In this document: positions 57,664 to 64,000 of the stretch, piece after piece
How the letters are laid out: each line of letters begins with the position of its first letter
How positions within the stretch are numbered: the stretch's first letter is position 1
Source of the DNA: Sphingomicrobium clamense
GTDB taxonomy: Bacteria; Pseudomonadota; Alphaproteobacteria; Sphingomonadales; Sphingomonadaceae
Reading direction: 5' to 3'
Assembly: GCF_019264355.1 (NCBI RefSeq)
Contig: NZ_JAHVAH010000001.1
Coordinates: 1,472,001-1,536,000 of the forward strand
DNA length: 64,000 nt
The notes under the pieces: generated by a model
Told to the model about the DNA's origin: nothing
The model's input: only the letters and a program-made list of their open reading frames with translations
The model's database searches: none
Made by a program: the position numbers and the translations under genes

Positions 57664-59260
57664 CGAATGCCTTCCGGTAGACATCGACAACCGTCTCTTC
57701 CTGCGATTCCCATGTGTAATGACGCTCGACCCGCTCCTTTGCCTTGCAAGCGATCGCAAGGCGATCTCGCGCAGTCAGAGCAGCGAAATCTCGGATCGCT
57801 CCGACCAGCGACATGACGTCCCCGGCTTTCACGAAAATGGCGCTTCCATCTTCTGCAATTTCGCGCATCGGCGCGACATCGGAAAGTAGGCAAGGTACGC
57901 CGTTCGCCATCGCTTCCACCGGTTTGAGCGGCGTCACCAGTTCGCACACCCGATATGGCTTGCGCGCGAAGACGCAAAGATCGAACCGGTCGTAGAGCGA
58001 CGGGACGATGTCGGGTTCGACCAAGCCGTGAAAGCGAACCTGTTTCTGTAGCTTCAGGCTCTTGGCGAGCTGTTTGAGCGTTTCGGCATATTGCCCTCGC
58101 CCATAGAGATCGAGTTCGACGAGCAGGCCCTCGTCTCGCAGGACCGCCATCGCGCCCAAAAGTGTGTCGAGACCCTCATACTCGAGGATCGAGCCGATAT
58201 AGCCGATCGTCAGCTTATCCGACGCAGCTTTACGCGACACGGGCTCGCGCACGAGCTCGGCGCGAACACAGTTGGGCAATACCGCGACGTTGGACCGTCG
58301 TTGGTCGTCCAGTTCCGCTCGGACCGCTTCGTTGATGCAGAAAATGCCGTCGGCTTCGCGAAAGAGGAACTTCTCAAACAATCGCTCGAATTCGAAACGT
58401 TCGGTATGGCGCCAGCCTTTCCGCTTCGTGTCGGCGGTCTCTTCCCAAAGGCCGCGGATTTCGTAGATGAAAGGCACCCCCATTTTTCGCGCCAACACTA
58501 GGCCGATCGCGCCGTTGCGATAGTTCGAGACCCCGTGGACCAGTTGGATGTCGTTGGAGCGTGCGAAGCGCTCCAGGCTGTCGATCGCACCGTCGAGATA
58601 GATTTCCAAATCGCCTTGATACGCTCGTTCGGAATCAAGCGTCGCGAAAGACGAGCCACCATTGTTGGCCATGCTTAACCTGTCATGGCGATCCATCGGG
58701 AAACCTGGCCGGGCGACGGGCACGAAATCGACCGCGTCGCTATTTTCGAGCGTGCCGACGATCGCATCGGACCGAAGCGTATAGCCACTGACGATGTGGG
58801 GAAGGCTCGAGGCAACGAGATAGAGAGACCGGATGCGTTCTTGGTCTACGGACGTTGAGAGGCTCCGTTCGGCAACCTCGATCGGAGCGTTCCCAGCACG
58901 CATCCTTTGAAGCGCGCGCCACTCGAACAGGATGTTCGCAACGAACGCCTGTTCCTTTTTCGCGATTTTCGAAGGATCAAGTCGCTCCGCGTAACGCGCG
59001 GCCTTCTCCAGTGCACCGGCATGATAGAAATTGAAGCAGAGGAACACCTCGTGGCCCGCCGCGAGAAAGTCGTGTTCGTGCGCATCGAGTAATGCACGCA
59101 GCTGCGCGGCATCGTCCTTGCGAAGCGCCCGTACGCGCTCGGTGATGGGGGCGAGATGCGACCGTAGCGGGTGCGAAGGAATGTCGAGACGGCGGACCCG
59201 GCCATATTTGACCAGGTTCGACCCCCCATCGAGAATCCGCCGGACCAGGCTTTTCGTCAT
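57650..59260 (-). CDS. GT4 family glycosyltransferase
   Basis: A 536-residue protein. The N-terminal 150 residues are helical and not typical of GT4. The transferase starts about residue 160, with YEIRGLWEE, ILPNCV-like AVLPNCVRAELV, TIGYIGSILEYEGLDTLLGAMAVL and the donor site ELVTPLKPVEAMANGVPCLLSDVAPMREI. GT4 enzymes use nucleotide sugars with retention. The long N-terminal part may bind partners or the acceptor. It is adjacent to wecC and wecB, so a ManNAcA-type donor is possible. Confidence 0.88.
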   Translation of the reverse strand: MTKSLVRRILDGGSNLVKYGRVRRLDIPSHPLRSHLAPITERVRALRKDDAAQLRALLDAHEHDFLAAGHEVFLCFNFYHAGALEKAARYAERLDPSKIAKKEQAFVANILFEWRALQRMRAGNAPIEVAERSLSTSVDQERIRSLYLVASSLPHIVSGYTLRSDAIVGTLENSDAVDFVPVARPGFPMDRHDRLSMANNGGSSFATLDSERAYQGDLEIYLDGAIDSLERFARSNDIQLVHGVSNYRNGAIGLVLARKMGVPFIYEIRGLWEETADTKRKGWRHTERFEFERLFEKFLFREADGIFCINEAVRAELDDQRRSNVAVLPNCVRAELVREPVSRKAASDKLTIGYIGSILEYEGLDTLLGAMAVLRDEGLLVELDLYGRGQYAETLKQLAKSLKLQKQVRFHGLVEPDIVPSLYDRFDLCVFARKPYRVCELVTPLKPVEAMANGVPCLLSDVAPMREIAEDGSAIFVKAGDVMSLVGAIRDFAALTARDRLAIACKAKERVERHYTWESQEETVVDVYRKAFDERG

Positions 59261-59369
59261 CGCTTCCAGTTCACGCCCGTCATTGCCCGTCGATCCGACG
59301 AGCGATCACTGCTCTAGTGGCACGCAATGTTGCCGCCGTCGAGAAGCGCCATTGCGAAAAGAGCGACAG

Positions 59370-60650
59370 TCAGGGCCGGCTGTCGTCGAGGATCCCGACG
59401 GCGTCGACGACGGCGCCGTGCTTGGCCAGTCGGTCGGACGCTTCGTGAAATTCCTTGTGCCCTACAAGCAGCGCGATGATGTCCGCCTGTTCGATGGCCG
59501 TGTCGGCATCGACCAGTTGCGCGCCCTGTAATGCCTCGGGGAGCGATCCGACATTGGGCTCGACCACCAGCAGGTCATTGCCGTTGCGGCGCTTCATCGA
59601 CTCCGCGATGGCACAAGCCGGGCTTTCGCGAAGGTCGTCAATGTCCGGCTTGAAAGCGATACCCAGCGCCGCCACCGTCGGGTTCTTCCCGTCATTCTCG
59701 TCGCGATAACGAGCTGCGGCCTTGTCGACCCGTTCGAGCACCCAGTCAGGCTTGGCATCGTTCACTTCGCGAGCGGTGCGGATGAGCTGTGCTTCTTCGG
59801 GCGCTCCGGCTACGATGAACCACGGATCGACCGCAATACAATGACCGCCGACGCCCGCACCAGGCGTCAGGATGTTGACGCGTGGATGGTGGTTGGCCAG
59901 CCGGATCAACTCCCAGACATTCACGTCGAGCTTGTCGCAAATCACCGACAATTCGTTCGCGAAAGCGATATTGACGTCGCGGAAGCTGTTTTCGGCAAGT
60001 TTGCACATTTCGGCCACGCGCGCCTCGGTGAGGATGCATTCGCCCTCGACGAAAAGTTCATAGAGCGCCTTGGCTTCCTCGCCGCAGCGGGGGGTCAGAC
60101 CGCCGATGATGCGATCGTTGGAGACGAGTTCGCGCATGACCTTGCCCGGCAGGACGCGCTCGGGACAATGGGCGATACGGATATCGCTCTCTTCGCCGGC
60201 ATGCTGCGGGAAGCTGAGATCGGCGCGCTCCTCGGCGAGCCAGGCAGCCATCTTTTCGGTCGCGCCAACGGGCGAAGTGGATTCGAGGATGACGAGGTCG
60301 CCCGACTTGAGCACCGGCGCGATCGCTCGGCTCGCGGACTCGATGTAGGAAAGGTCCGGTTCCTTATTCTCGCCCACGAACGGCGTGGGCACCGCGATCA
60401 GGAAGGCGTCCGCCGGCTCGGGCGTGGTCCCGGCGCGCAGGAATCCGCTCTCGACCGCCCAATGGACGGCCGCGTCGAGATCGGGCTCGACAATGTGGAT
60501 CTCACCGCGATTGATCGTCTCGACCACATCGGGGCGGACATCCACACCGAAGACATTAACGCGACGCGACGCGAACGCCGCCGCGGTCGGCAAGCCGATA
60601 TACCCCAGGCCGATGACCGACACGGTCTTGGCATCACCCGACTGACTCAC
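59370..60650 (-). CDS. wecC: UDP-N-acetyl-D-mannosamine dehydrogenase
   Basis: A 426-residue UDP-sugar dehydrogenase oxidising C6 of UDP-ManNAc to the acid. VIGLGYIGLPTAAAFA binds NAD, ESTSPVGATEKMA, CPERVLPGKVM and NSFRDVNIAFANELSVICD are family motifs, and the catalytic Cys is in GAGVGGHCIAVDPWFI. wecB, which makes the substrate, is 35 bases upstream in the same direction. The product would feed the two downstream glycosyltransferases. Confidence 0.93.
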   Translation of the reverse strand: MSQSGDAKTVSVIGLGYIGLPTAAAFASRRVNVFGVDVRPDVVETINRGEIHIVEPDLDAAVHWAVESGFLRAGTTPEPADAFLIAVPTPFVGENKEPDLSYIESASRAIAPVLKSGDLVILESTSPVGATEKMAAWLAEERADLSFPQHAGEESDIRIAHCPERVLPGKVMRELVSNDRIIGGLTPRCGEEAKALYELFVEGECILTEARVAEMCKLAENSFRDVNIAFANELSVICDKLDVNVWELIRLANHHPRVNILTPGAGVGGHCIAVDPWFIVAGAPEEAQLIRTAREVNDAKPDWVLERVDKAAARYRDENDGKNPTVAALGIAFKPDIDDLRESPACAIAESMKRRNGNDLLVVEPNVGSLPEALQGAQLVDADTAIEQADIIALLVGHKEFHEASDRLAKHGAVVDAVGILDDSRP

Positions 60651-60685
60651 TTTGTACTCCCGAACTCGAAAAACTGAATGACCGC

Positions 60686-61819
60686 CTAGGCCCGCGGCTG
60701 TGAATAGGCAATGAGCGCCTCGACGATGCGCTGCGACGCCTTGCCGTCACCAAAAGGGTTCTTGGCCTGCGCCATGGCTTGGTAGGCGTCACTGTCGGTG
60801 AGAAGGCGATGGGCGCCCTCAACAATGTCGTCGCGCACTGCACCCACCAGACGCGCGGTGCCGGCTTCGATCGCTTCGGGCCGCTCGGTCGTGTCGCGCA
60901 TCACCAGCACCGGTTTTCCGAGCGAGGGCGCTTCCTCTTGGATCCCGCCAGAATCGGTCAGGATCAGGTGCGAGCGCTTCATCAACCAGACGAACGGGAC
61001 ATAGTCCTGCGGCTCGACCAGGTGGACGTTGGGCGTATCGGCAAGCAGGCGATTGACCGGCTCGCGCACGTTCGGATTGAGGTGCACCGGATAGACGAAG
61101 TCGGCGTTCGGGTGACGCTGCGCCAGGTCATGGATGGCGTTGCAGATATTCTCGAAGCCCTGCCCGAAATTCTCGCGACGGTGGCCGGTGATGAGCACCA
61201 TCCGATGGCCGTCGCGAAGGAAATCGAAGCGGGAATTCATCGAGGCATCGATCTGCGCGTCGGACTCGATTTTGTTCTTGGTCCACAGCAGCGTGTCGAT
61301 GATCGTGTTGCCGGTGACGAAGATGTCATCGTCGCTGACCGCCTCGGTGAGCAGGTTCTTGCGCGCGATCGTGGTCGGCGCGAAATGCAGCTTGGTCAAC
61401 ACACCCGTCAGCTTGCGATTGGCCTCTTCGGGCCAGGGCGAATAGATGTTGCCGGTGCGAAGGCCTGCCTCGACATGGCCGACCGCAATCCGACGATAGA
61501 AAGCCGCGAGGCTGACGCCGAAGGTCGTCGAGGTATCGCCATGGACGAGCACGATGTCCGGTTGGTACTCGTCGAGCACTTTGCCCATGCCCGTCAGGAT
61601 CGCACTGGTGATCCCGTCGAGCGTCTGGCCCGGTTTCATGATGTTGAGGTCGTAGGCGGGTTCGATTTCGAACAGATCGAGCACCTGGTCGAGCATCTCG
61701 CGATGCTGCGCGGTCACGCAAACGCGCGTCTCCAGCTCATCGGCCTTTGCCAGCTCCATGACGAGCGGGGCCATCTTGAGCGCTTCGGGACGCGTCCCGA
61801 ACACCACAAGTATTTTCAC
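60686..61819 (-). CDS. wecB: UDP-N-acetylglucosamine 2-epimerase (non-hydrolysing)
   Basis: A 377-residue epimerase making UDP-ManNAc from UDP-GlcNAc. [51 protein letters not shown] and [29 protein letters not shown] are diagnostic. GTG at 61819 is the start, with AGAGG upstream; an upstream in-frame codon would add an improbable basic extension. The gene is divergent from the RiPP-type locus across 276 bases. Confidence 0.95.
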   Translation of the reverse strand: MKILVVFGTRPEALKMAPLVMELAKADELETRVCVTAQHREMLDQVLDLFEIEPAYDLNIMKPGQTLDGITSAILTGMGKVLDEYQPDIVLVHGDTSTTFGVSLAAFYRRIAVGHVEAGLRTGNIYSPWPEEANRKLTGVLTKLHFAPTTIARKNLLTEAVSDDDIFVTGNTIIDTLLWTKNKIESDAQIDASMNSRFDFLRDGHRMVLITGHRRENFGQGFENICNAIHDLAQRHPNADFVYPVHLNPNVREPVNRLLADTPNVHLVEPQDYVPFVWLMKRSHLILTDSGGIQEEAPSLGKPVLVMRDTTERPEAIEAGTARLVGAVRDDIVEGAHRLLTDSDAYQAMAQAKNPFGDGKASQRIVEALIAYSQPRA

Positions 61820-62095
61820 AAGTACAGCCTCTATCTTACTAATACGGTGTCGACCGCGTCTCGGTGGATGTCGAACGGAAGCGCCTTTACGCAACCGCCT
61901 GCGATCAAACGGAGAGTCCGTGCCGACGTCGGGGCGTGCCTAATGGATCGATGCGAATGACACAACCGTCTGAACCGCGATTCCACAACCGATTTGCGCG
62001 ACAAAAATGCGGATATTGGCGCGATGGTCGCTGTGCCCGCGTACTAACCTGTGTTATTGACGATGCCGCGAGCGACAGAAAAAGGGGAAAACTTC

Positions 62096-62356
62096 ATGTC
62101 AAACGGCAATCCGACGCCACCTGCGAAGGGCAAGAAACGCTTCGTAATTAAGCAGGGGGACACCTATTACCTCACGACCGGAACGCTGCTCGAATATAAT
62201 CTCGACAAGGCCGTTGCGAATGGAAAGATGCCCGAAGTTAAGGGCGTGGCCGAGATGATGAAGAAGTTTAAGGAAGAGCATGACAAGCCGAACACCTATT
62301 ACCACGCGGTCGACTTCACCGATGTCGAATTCAAGGGTGTGAATACAGGCCCCTGA
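62096..62356 (+). CDS. Small Cys-free protein, candidate RiPP precursor
   Basis: An 86-residue protein of unknown family: MSNGNPTPPAKGKKRFVI, TYYLTTGTLLEYNLDKA, a Lys/Glu-rich helix (VAEMMKKFKEEHDKP) and a short tail ending VNTGP. It has no cysteine, one serine (S2) and several threonines. AGGGGA stands seven bases before the ATG. Its place directly before ycaO and tfuA suggests a precursor peptide, but it could be a helper protein. Local GC is about 50% (62161-62280 by hand count) against 63% in ycaO, a hint of separate origin. No clear promoter is seen in the 276-base gap before it. Confidence 0.65.
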   Translation: MSNGNPTPPAKGKKRFVIKQGDTYYLTTGTLLEYNLDKAVANGKMPEVKGVAEMMKKFKEEHDKPNTYYHAVDFTDVEFKGVNTGP

Positions 62357-63498
62357 CGAGGACTTTCCACGTCGACGGACCATGTGATCGGCAGCGCGCG
62401 GCACCGGCCGACGCGCTGTTGGCTCCTGCGAGAAAAGCCGCCGAGCAGGCAGGTGTCACTCGCTTGGCCGATATCACACGGCTCGATCGCATCGGCCTGC
62501 CCGTGTGGCAGGCCATCCGCCCCGCATCAAAGGCCCTTTGCGTCCATCAAGGGAAAGGCGCGAGCATTGCGGACGCACAGTTGGGCGCGTTGCTCGAGGC
62601 AGTCGAAAGTCACGCGGCCGAGAATTTCGTCGCGACAGGCGTGTCGGCGAGCTGGCAGTCTCTGAATTCGAACCAACGACCGGCGCAGATCGCGGACTTC
62701 GCACGAGATCGTCATAATGCTCCCGACGTTGGAACGGAAACGGTCTGGATAGAGGCCGAGCGCGCCGACGGCGGGATCCTGATGGTCCCCGAGCCCTGTG
62801 TGTCGCTCGATTTCACACGCGACAAGTCCTCTCGATTCGAGCGCGTCAGTGCCGGGCTCTCGACCGGATCGACGCTCGCCGATGCGCGACGCGCAGCGCT
62901 GCTCGAACTGATCGAGCGCGATGCGGTAAACCGCTTCGATCAGGGCGATTATTTCGCCCGGCTTGCCTGCGAGCTGGACGAGGGTACGGTCTCATTCGAC
63001 TGGCTTGCCGACTTGCGCGAGCGGCTTGGCAGCCTGGGAATCGACTTGCGCCTCTTCGCAGCGCCCTCGCCGACAGGCGTGCCAGTCTTCATTGCTGCGG
63101 TCAGCGAGGACGCGAAGGTCGCACGCCCTTATGCGGGGACGGTTGGACATGCCGCCCACCCCGACCCTGAAATCGCGCTGTTCCAGGCCGTCGCCGAGGC
63201 AATCCAGAGTCGACTGACCTACATCGCAGGCTCGCGCGATGATTGCTGGCCGTGGGATTATGAGGGGCGCCGCGGGATAACGATGGCGCTGGCCCCTCCC
63301 CCCGCCGTCGGGATCGACCAGGTCGACTTTTCGCAAATCACGCCAGTGGATTCCGGCTCAAACGATCTCGTTGCGCGGCTTTACCAGACCGGGGTCAAGG
63401 AGACGGCATTCCTCACAATCGCGCAGCCCGAAAGTTTCTTCGTCGTTCGCGCCTTCGCGCCCGGGCTGGGGTCGCTGGAACGGGCGCCGCGCTCATGA
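62353..63498 (+). CDS. YcaO family ATP-dependent cyclodehydratase/thioamidase
   Basis: About 381 residues. The YcaO ATP/Mg motifs are present: LLEAVESHAAE (near 81-91), GLSTGSTLADARRAALLELIERDAV (near 168-192) and FQAVAEAIQSRLTYIAGSRDD (near 277-297). YcaO enzymes activate backbone amides with ATP to make azolines or thioamides in RiPPs. The C-terminus lacks the Pro-rich tail. The start is unsettled: no ATG, GTG or TTG exists in frame between the stop at 62281 and a TTG at 62419, yet the HVDGPCDRQRAAPADALL part before 62419 looks like normal YcaO N-terminus. CTG 62353 overlaps the upstream stop as CTGA. tfuA overlaps its end (ATGA). Confidence 0.88.
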   Translation: MTRTFHVDGPCDRQRAAPADALLAPARKAAEQAGVTRLADITRLDRIGLPVWQAIRPASKALCVHQGKGASIADAQLGALLEAVESHAAENFVATGVSASWQSLNSNQRPAQIADFARDRHNAPDVGTETVWIEAERADGGILMVPEPCVSLDFTRDKSSRFERVSAGLSTGSTLADARRAALLELIERDAVNRFDQGDYFARLACELDEGTVSFDWLADLRERLGSLGIDLRLFAAPSPTGVPVFIAAVSEDAKVARPYAGTVGHAAHPDPEIALFQAVAEAIQSRLTYIAGSRDDCWPWDYEGRRGITMALAPPPAVGIDQVDFSQITPVDSGSNDLVARLYQTGVKETAFLTIAQPESFFVVRAFAPGLGSLERAPRS

Positions 63499-64000
63499 TT
63501 GTCTTCGCCGGCCCCTCCGTCGATGCGGCGCTGCGGGCGCTCCACACCGAAATCGACTGGCGCCCGCCGGCGGTCGCGGGAGACTTATTGCAGCTGCGTG
63601 GCTCCGGCACCGACAAGGTGATGCTGATCGATGGACTGTTCGACGAGCAGGCATCGGTAAAGCACAAGGAGGCGGTCGCACTCATGGCGGAGGGAACGCG
63701 CCTTTACGGTGCTTCGAGCATGGGCGCGCTGCGGGCGGCCGAGCTACAACCCTTCGGCATGGTTCCCTTGGGCTGGATTGCCGACGCCTATTGCCGCGGC
63801 CAGCTGACTGGAGACGACGAAGTCGCCCTGGTTCACGGCAATGAGCGAATGGACTGGAAGGCAGCGAGTGTACCGATGGTCGAGGCGCGTGCGACCCTGT
63901 GCCGCGCCCTTCGCACGCAGAAGATCGGCCCACGACAGGCCCGGGCGCTACGGGAGTGCTGGCACGACATCCATTTTGTCGATCGCGACTGGCCGACCAT
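63495..64000 (+). CDS. TfuA-like protein (partial)
   Basis: At least 168 residues, running off the right end. IVFAGPSVD at the start, then LIDGLFDEQASVKHKEAVALMAEG, LYGASSMGALRAAEL and GDDEVALVHGNER are the core motifs of the TfuA domain, named after the trifolitoxin locus. TfuA partners YcaO in thioamide formation (shown for methyl-coenzyme M reductase in methanogens) and in several RiPP loci, probably in sulfur delivery or complex assembly. The ATG overlaps the ycaO stop as ATGA, a fixed pairing. Genes beyond the edge would decide the product class. Confidence 0.92.
   Translation, partial: MIVFAGPSVDAALRALHTEIDWRPPAVAGDLLQLRGSGTDKVMLIDGLFDEQASVKHKEAVALMAEGTRLYGASSMGALRAAELQPFGMVPLGWIADAYCRGQLTGDDEVALVHGNERMDWKAASVPMVEARATLCRALRTQKIGPRQARALRECWHDIHFVDRDWPT

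Noticed and set aside
61864..62151. A Cys-containing 95-codon frame just before the small RiPP-associated gene, as an alternative precursor
   Set aside because: It overlaps the better supported gene in another frame for 56 bases, lacks a ribosome binding site and has an Arg-rich composition typical of a chance frame. It is worth rechecking only if conserved in relatives.

Overview
The window is GC-rich (a hand count of one ordinary coding line gives about 63%) and tightly packed chromosomal DNA of an alphaproteobacterium. It is most likely a member of the Sphingomonadales (Sphingomonas or Sphingomicrobium type). The clues are the short ProRS without an insertion domain, the eukaryote-like NADP isocitrate dehydrogenase, the CrtZ-type carotenoid hydroxylase, the single Lol permease gene beside proS, and the gene order rpsB-tsf-pyrH-frr-uppS-cdsA-dxr-rseP-bamA-skp-fabZ. 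I see no insertion sequence, prophage, integrase, CRISPR array or rRNA. One tRNA gene (Ser, anticodon UGA) is present.

Layout. 1-10.4 kb: start of an ETF-ubiquinone oxidoreductase; a degenerate uracil-DNA glycosylase coupled to a soluble lytic transglycosylase; then a leftward housekeeping run (dacF, tmk, holB, metG, tatD, a PhnP-like hydrolase, a membrane-anchored retropepsin-like protease) with mltB upstream. 10.5-20 kb: tRNA-Ser followed by a RimB-like protease and rimK, crtZ, a glutamate-synthase-like oxidoreductase, msrA, a TetR regulator, glutaryl-CoA dehydrogenase, lemA plus a DUF2207 protein, a GNAT and rpmE. 20-24.5 kb: a cobalamin-riboswitch-controlled vitamin B12 uptake operon (btuB, btuF, btuC, btuD). 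24.5-35.2 kb: the ribosome, lipid and outer-membrane biogenesis cluster, leftward. 35.2-54.7 kb: a small membrane protein behind an SOS-type promoter, pssA-psd, icd, a GNAT-nitrilase fusion, a DUF2945 protein, a Kef-type antiporter, alaS, a TPR protein, mtgA, dnaE, lolD, the Lol permease and proS. 54.9-61.8 kb: a serine hydrolase and a surface-polysaccharide group (two glycosyltransferases, wecC, wecB). 62.1-64 kb: the left part of a RiPP-type locus (small Cys-free protein, YcaO, TfuA) that runs off the window.

How the parts work together. Envelope building dominates. Undecaprenyl-PP synthase, Dxr, three transglycosylases and a DD-carboxypeptidase serve murein and isoprenoids. CdsA, PssA and Psd make phosphatidylethanolamine. 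Skp, BamA and RseP handle outer-membrane proteins, and LolCD handles lipoproteins. WecB and WecC supply an N-acetyl-mannosaminuronic acid precursor to neighbouring glycosyltransferases.

Most notable: (1) the YcaO-TfuA pair with an upstream small gene as candidate peptide substrate, where YcaO has no ordinary start codon at the expected place; (2) a 79-residue one-pass membrane protein behind a TTGACA promoter carrying a GAAC-N7-GAAC LexA-type box, a candidate SOS-induced division inhibitor; (3) a B12 riboswitch whose expression platform is a hairpin hiding the btuB ribosome binding site, in front of a btuB that lacks a signal peptide; (4) a recurring promoter form TTGNNN-N16/17-TARNNN, leaderless at alaS; (5) all eight convergent gene pairs abut or overlap, six of them by interlocking stop codons over four bases.
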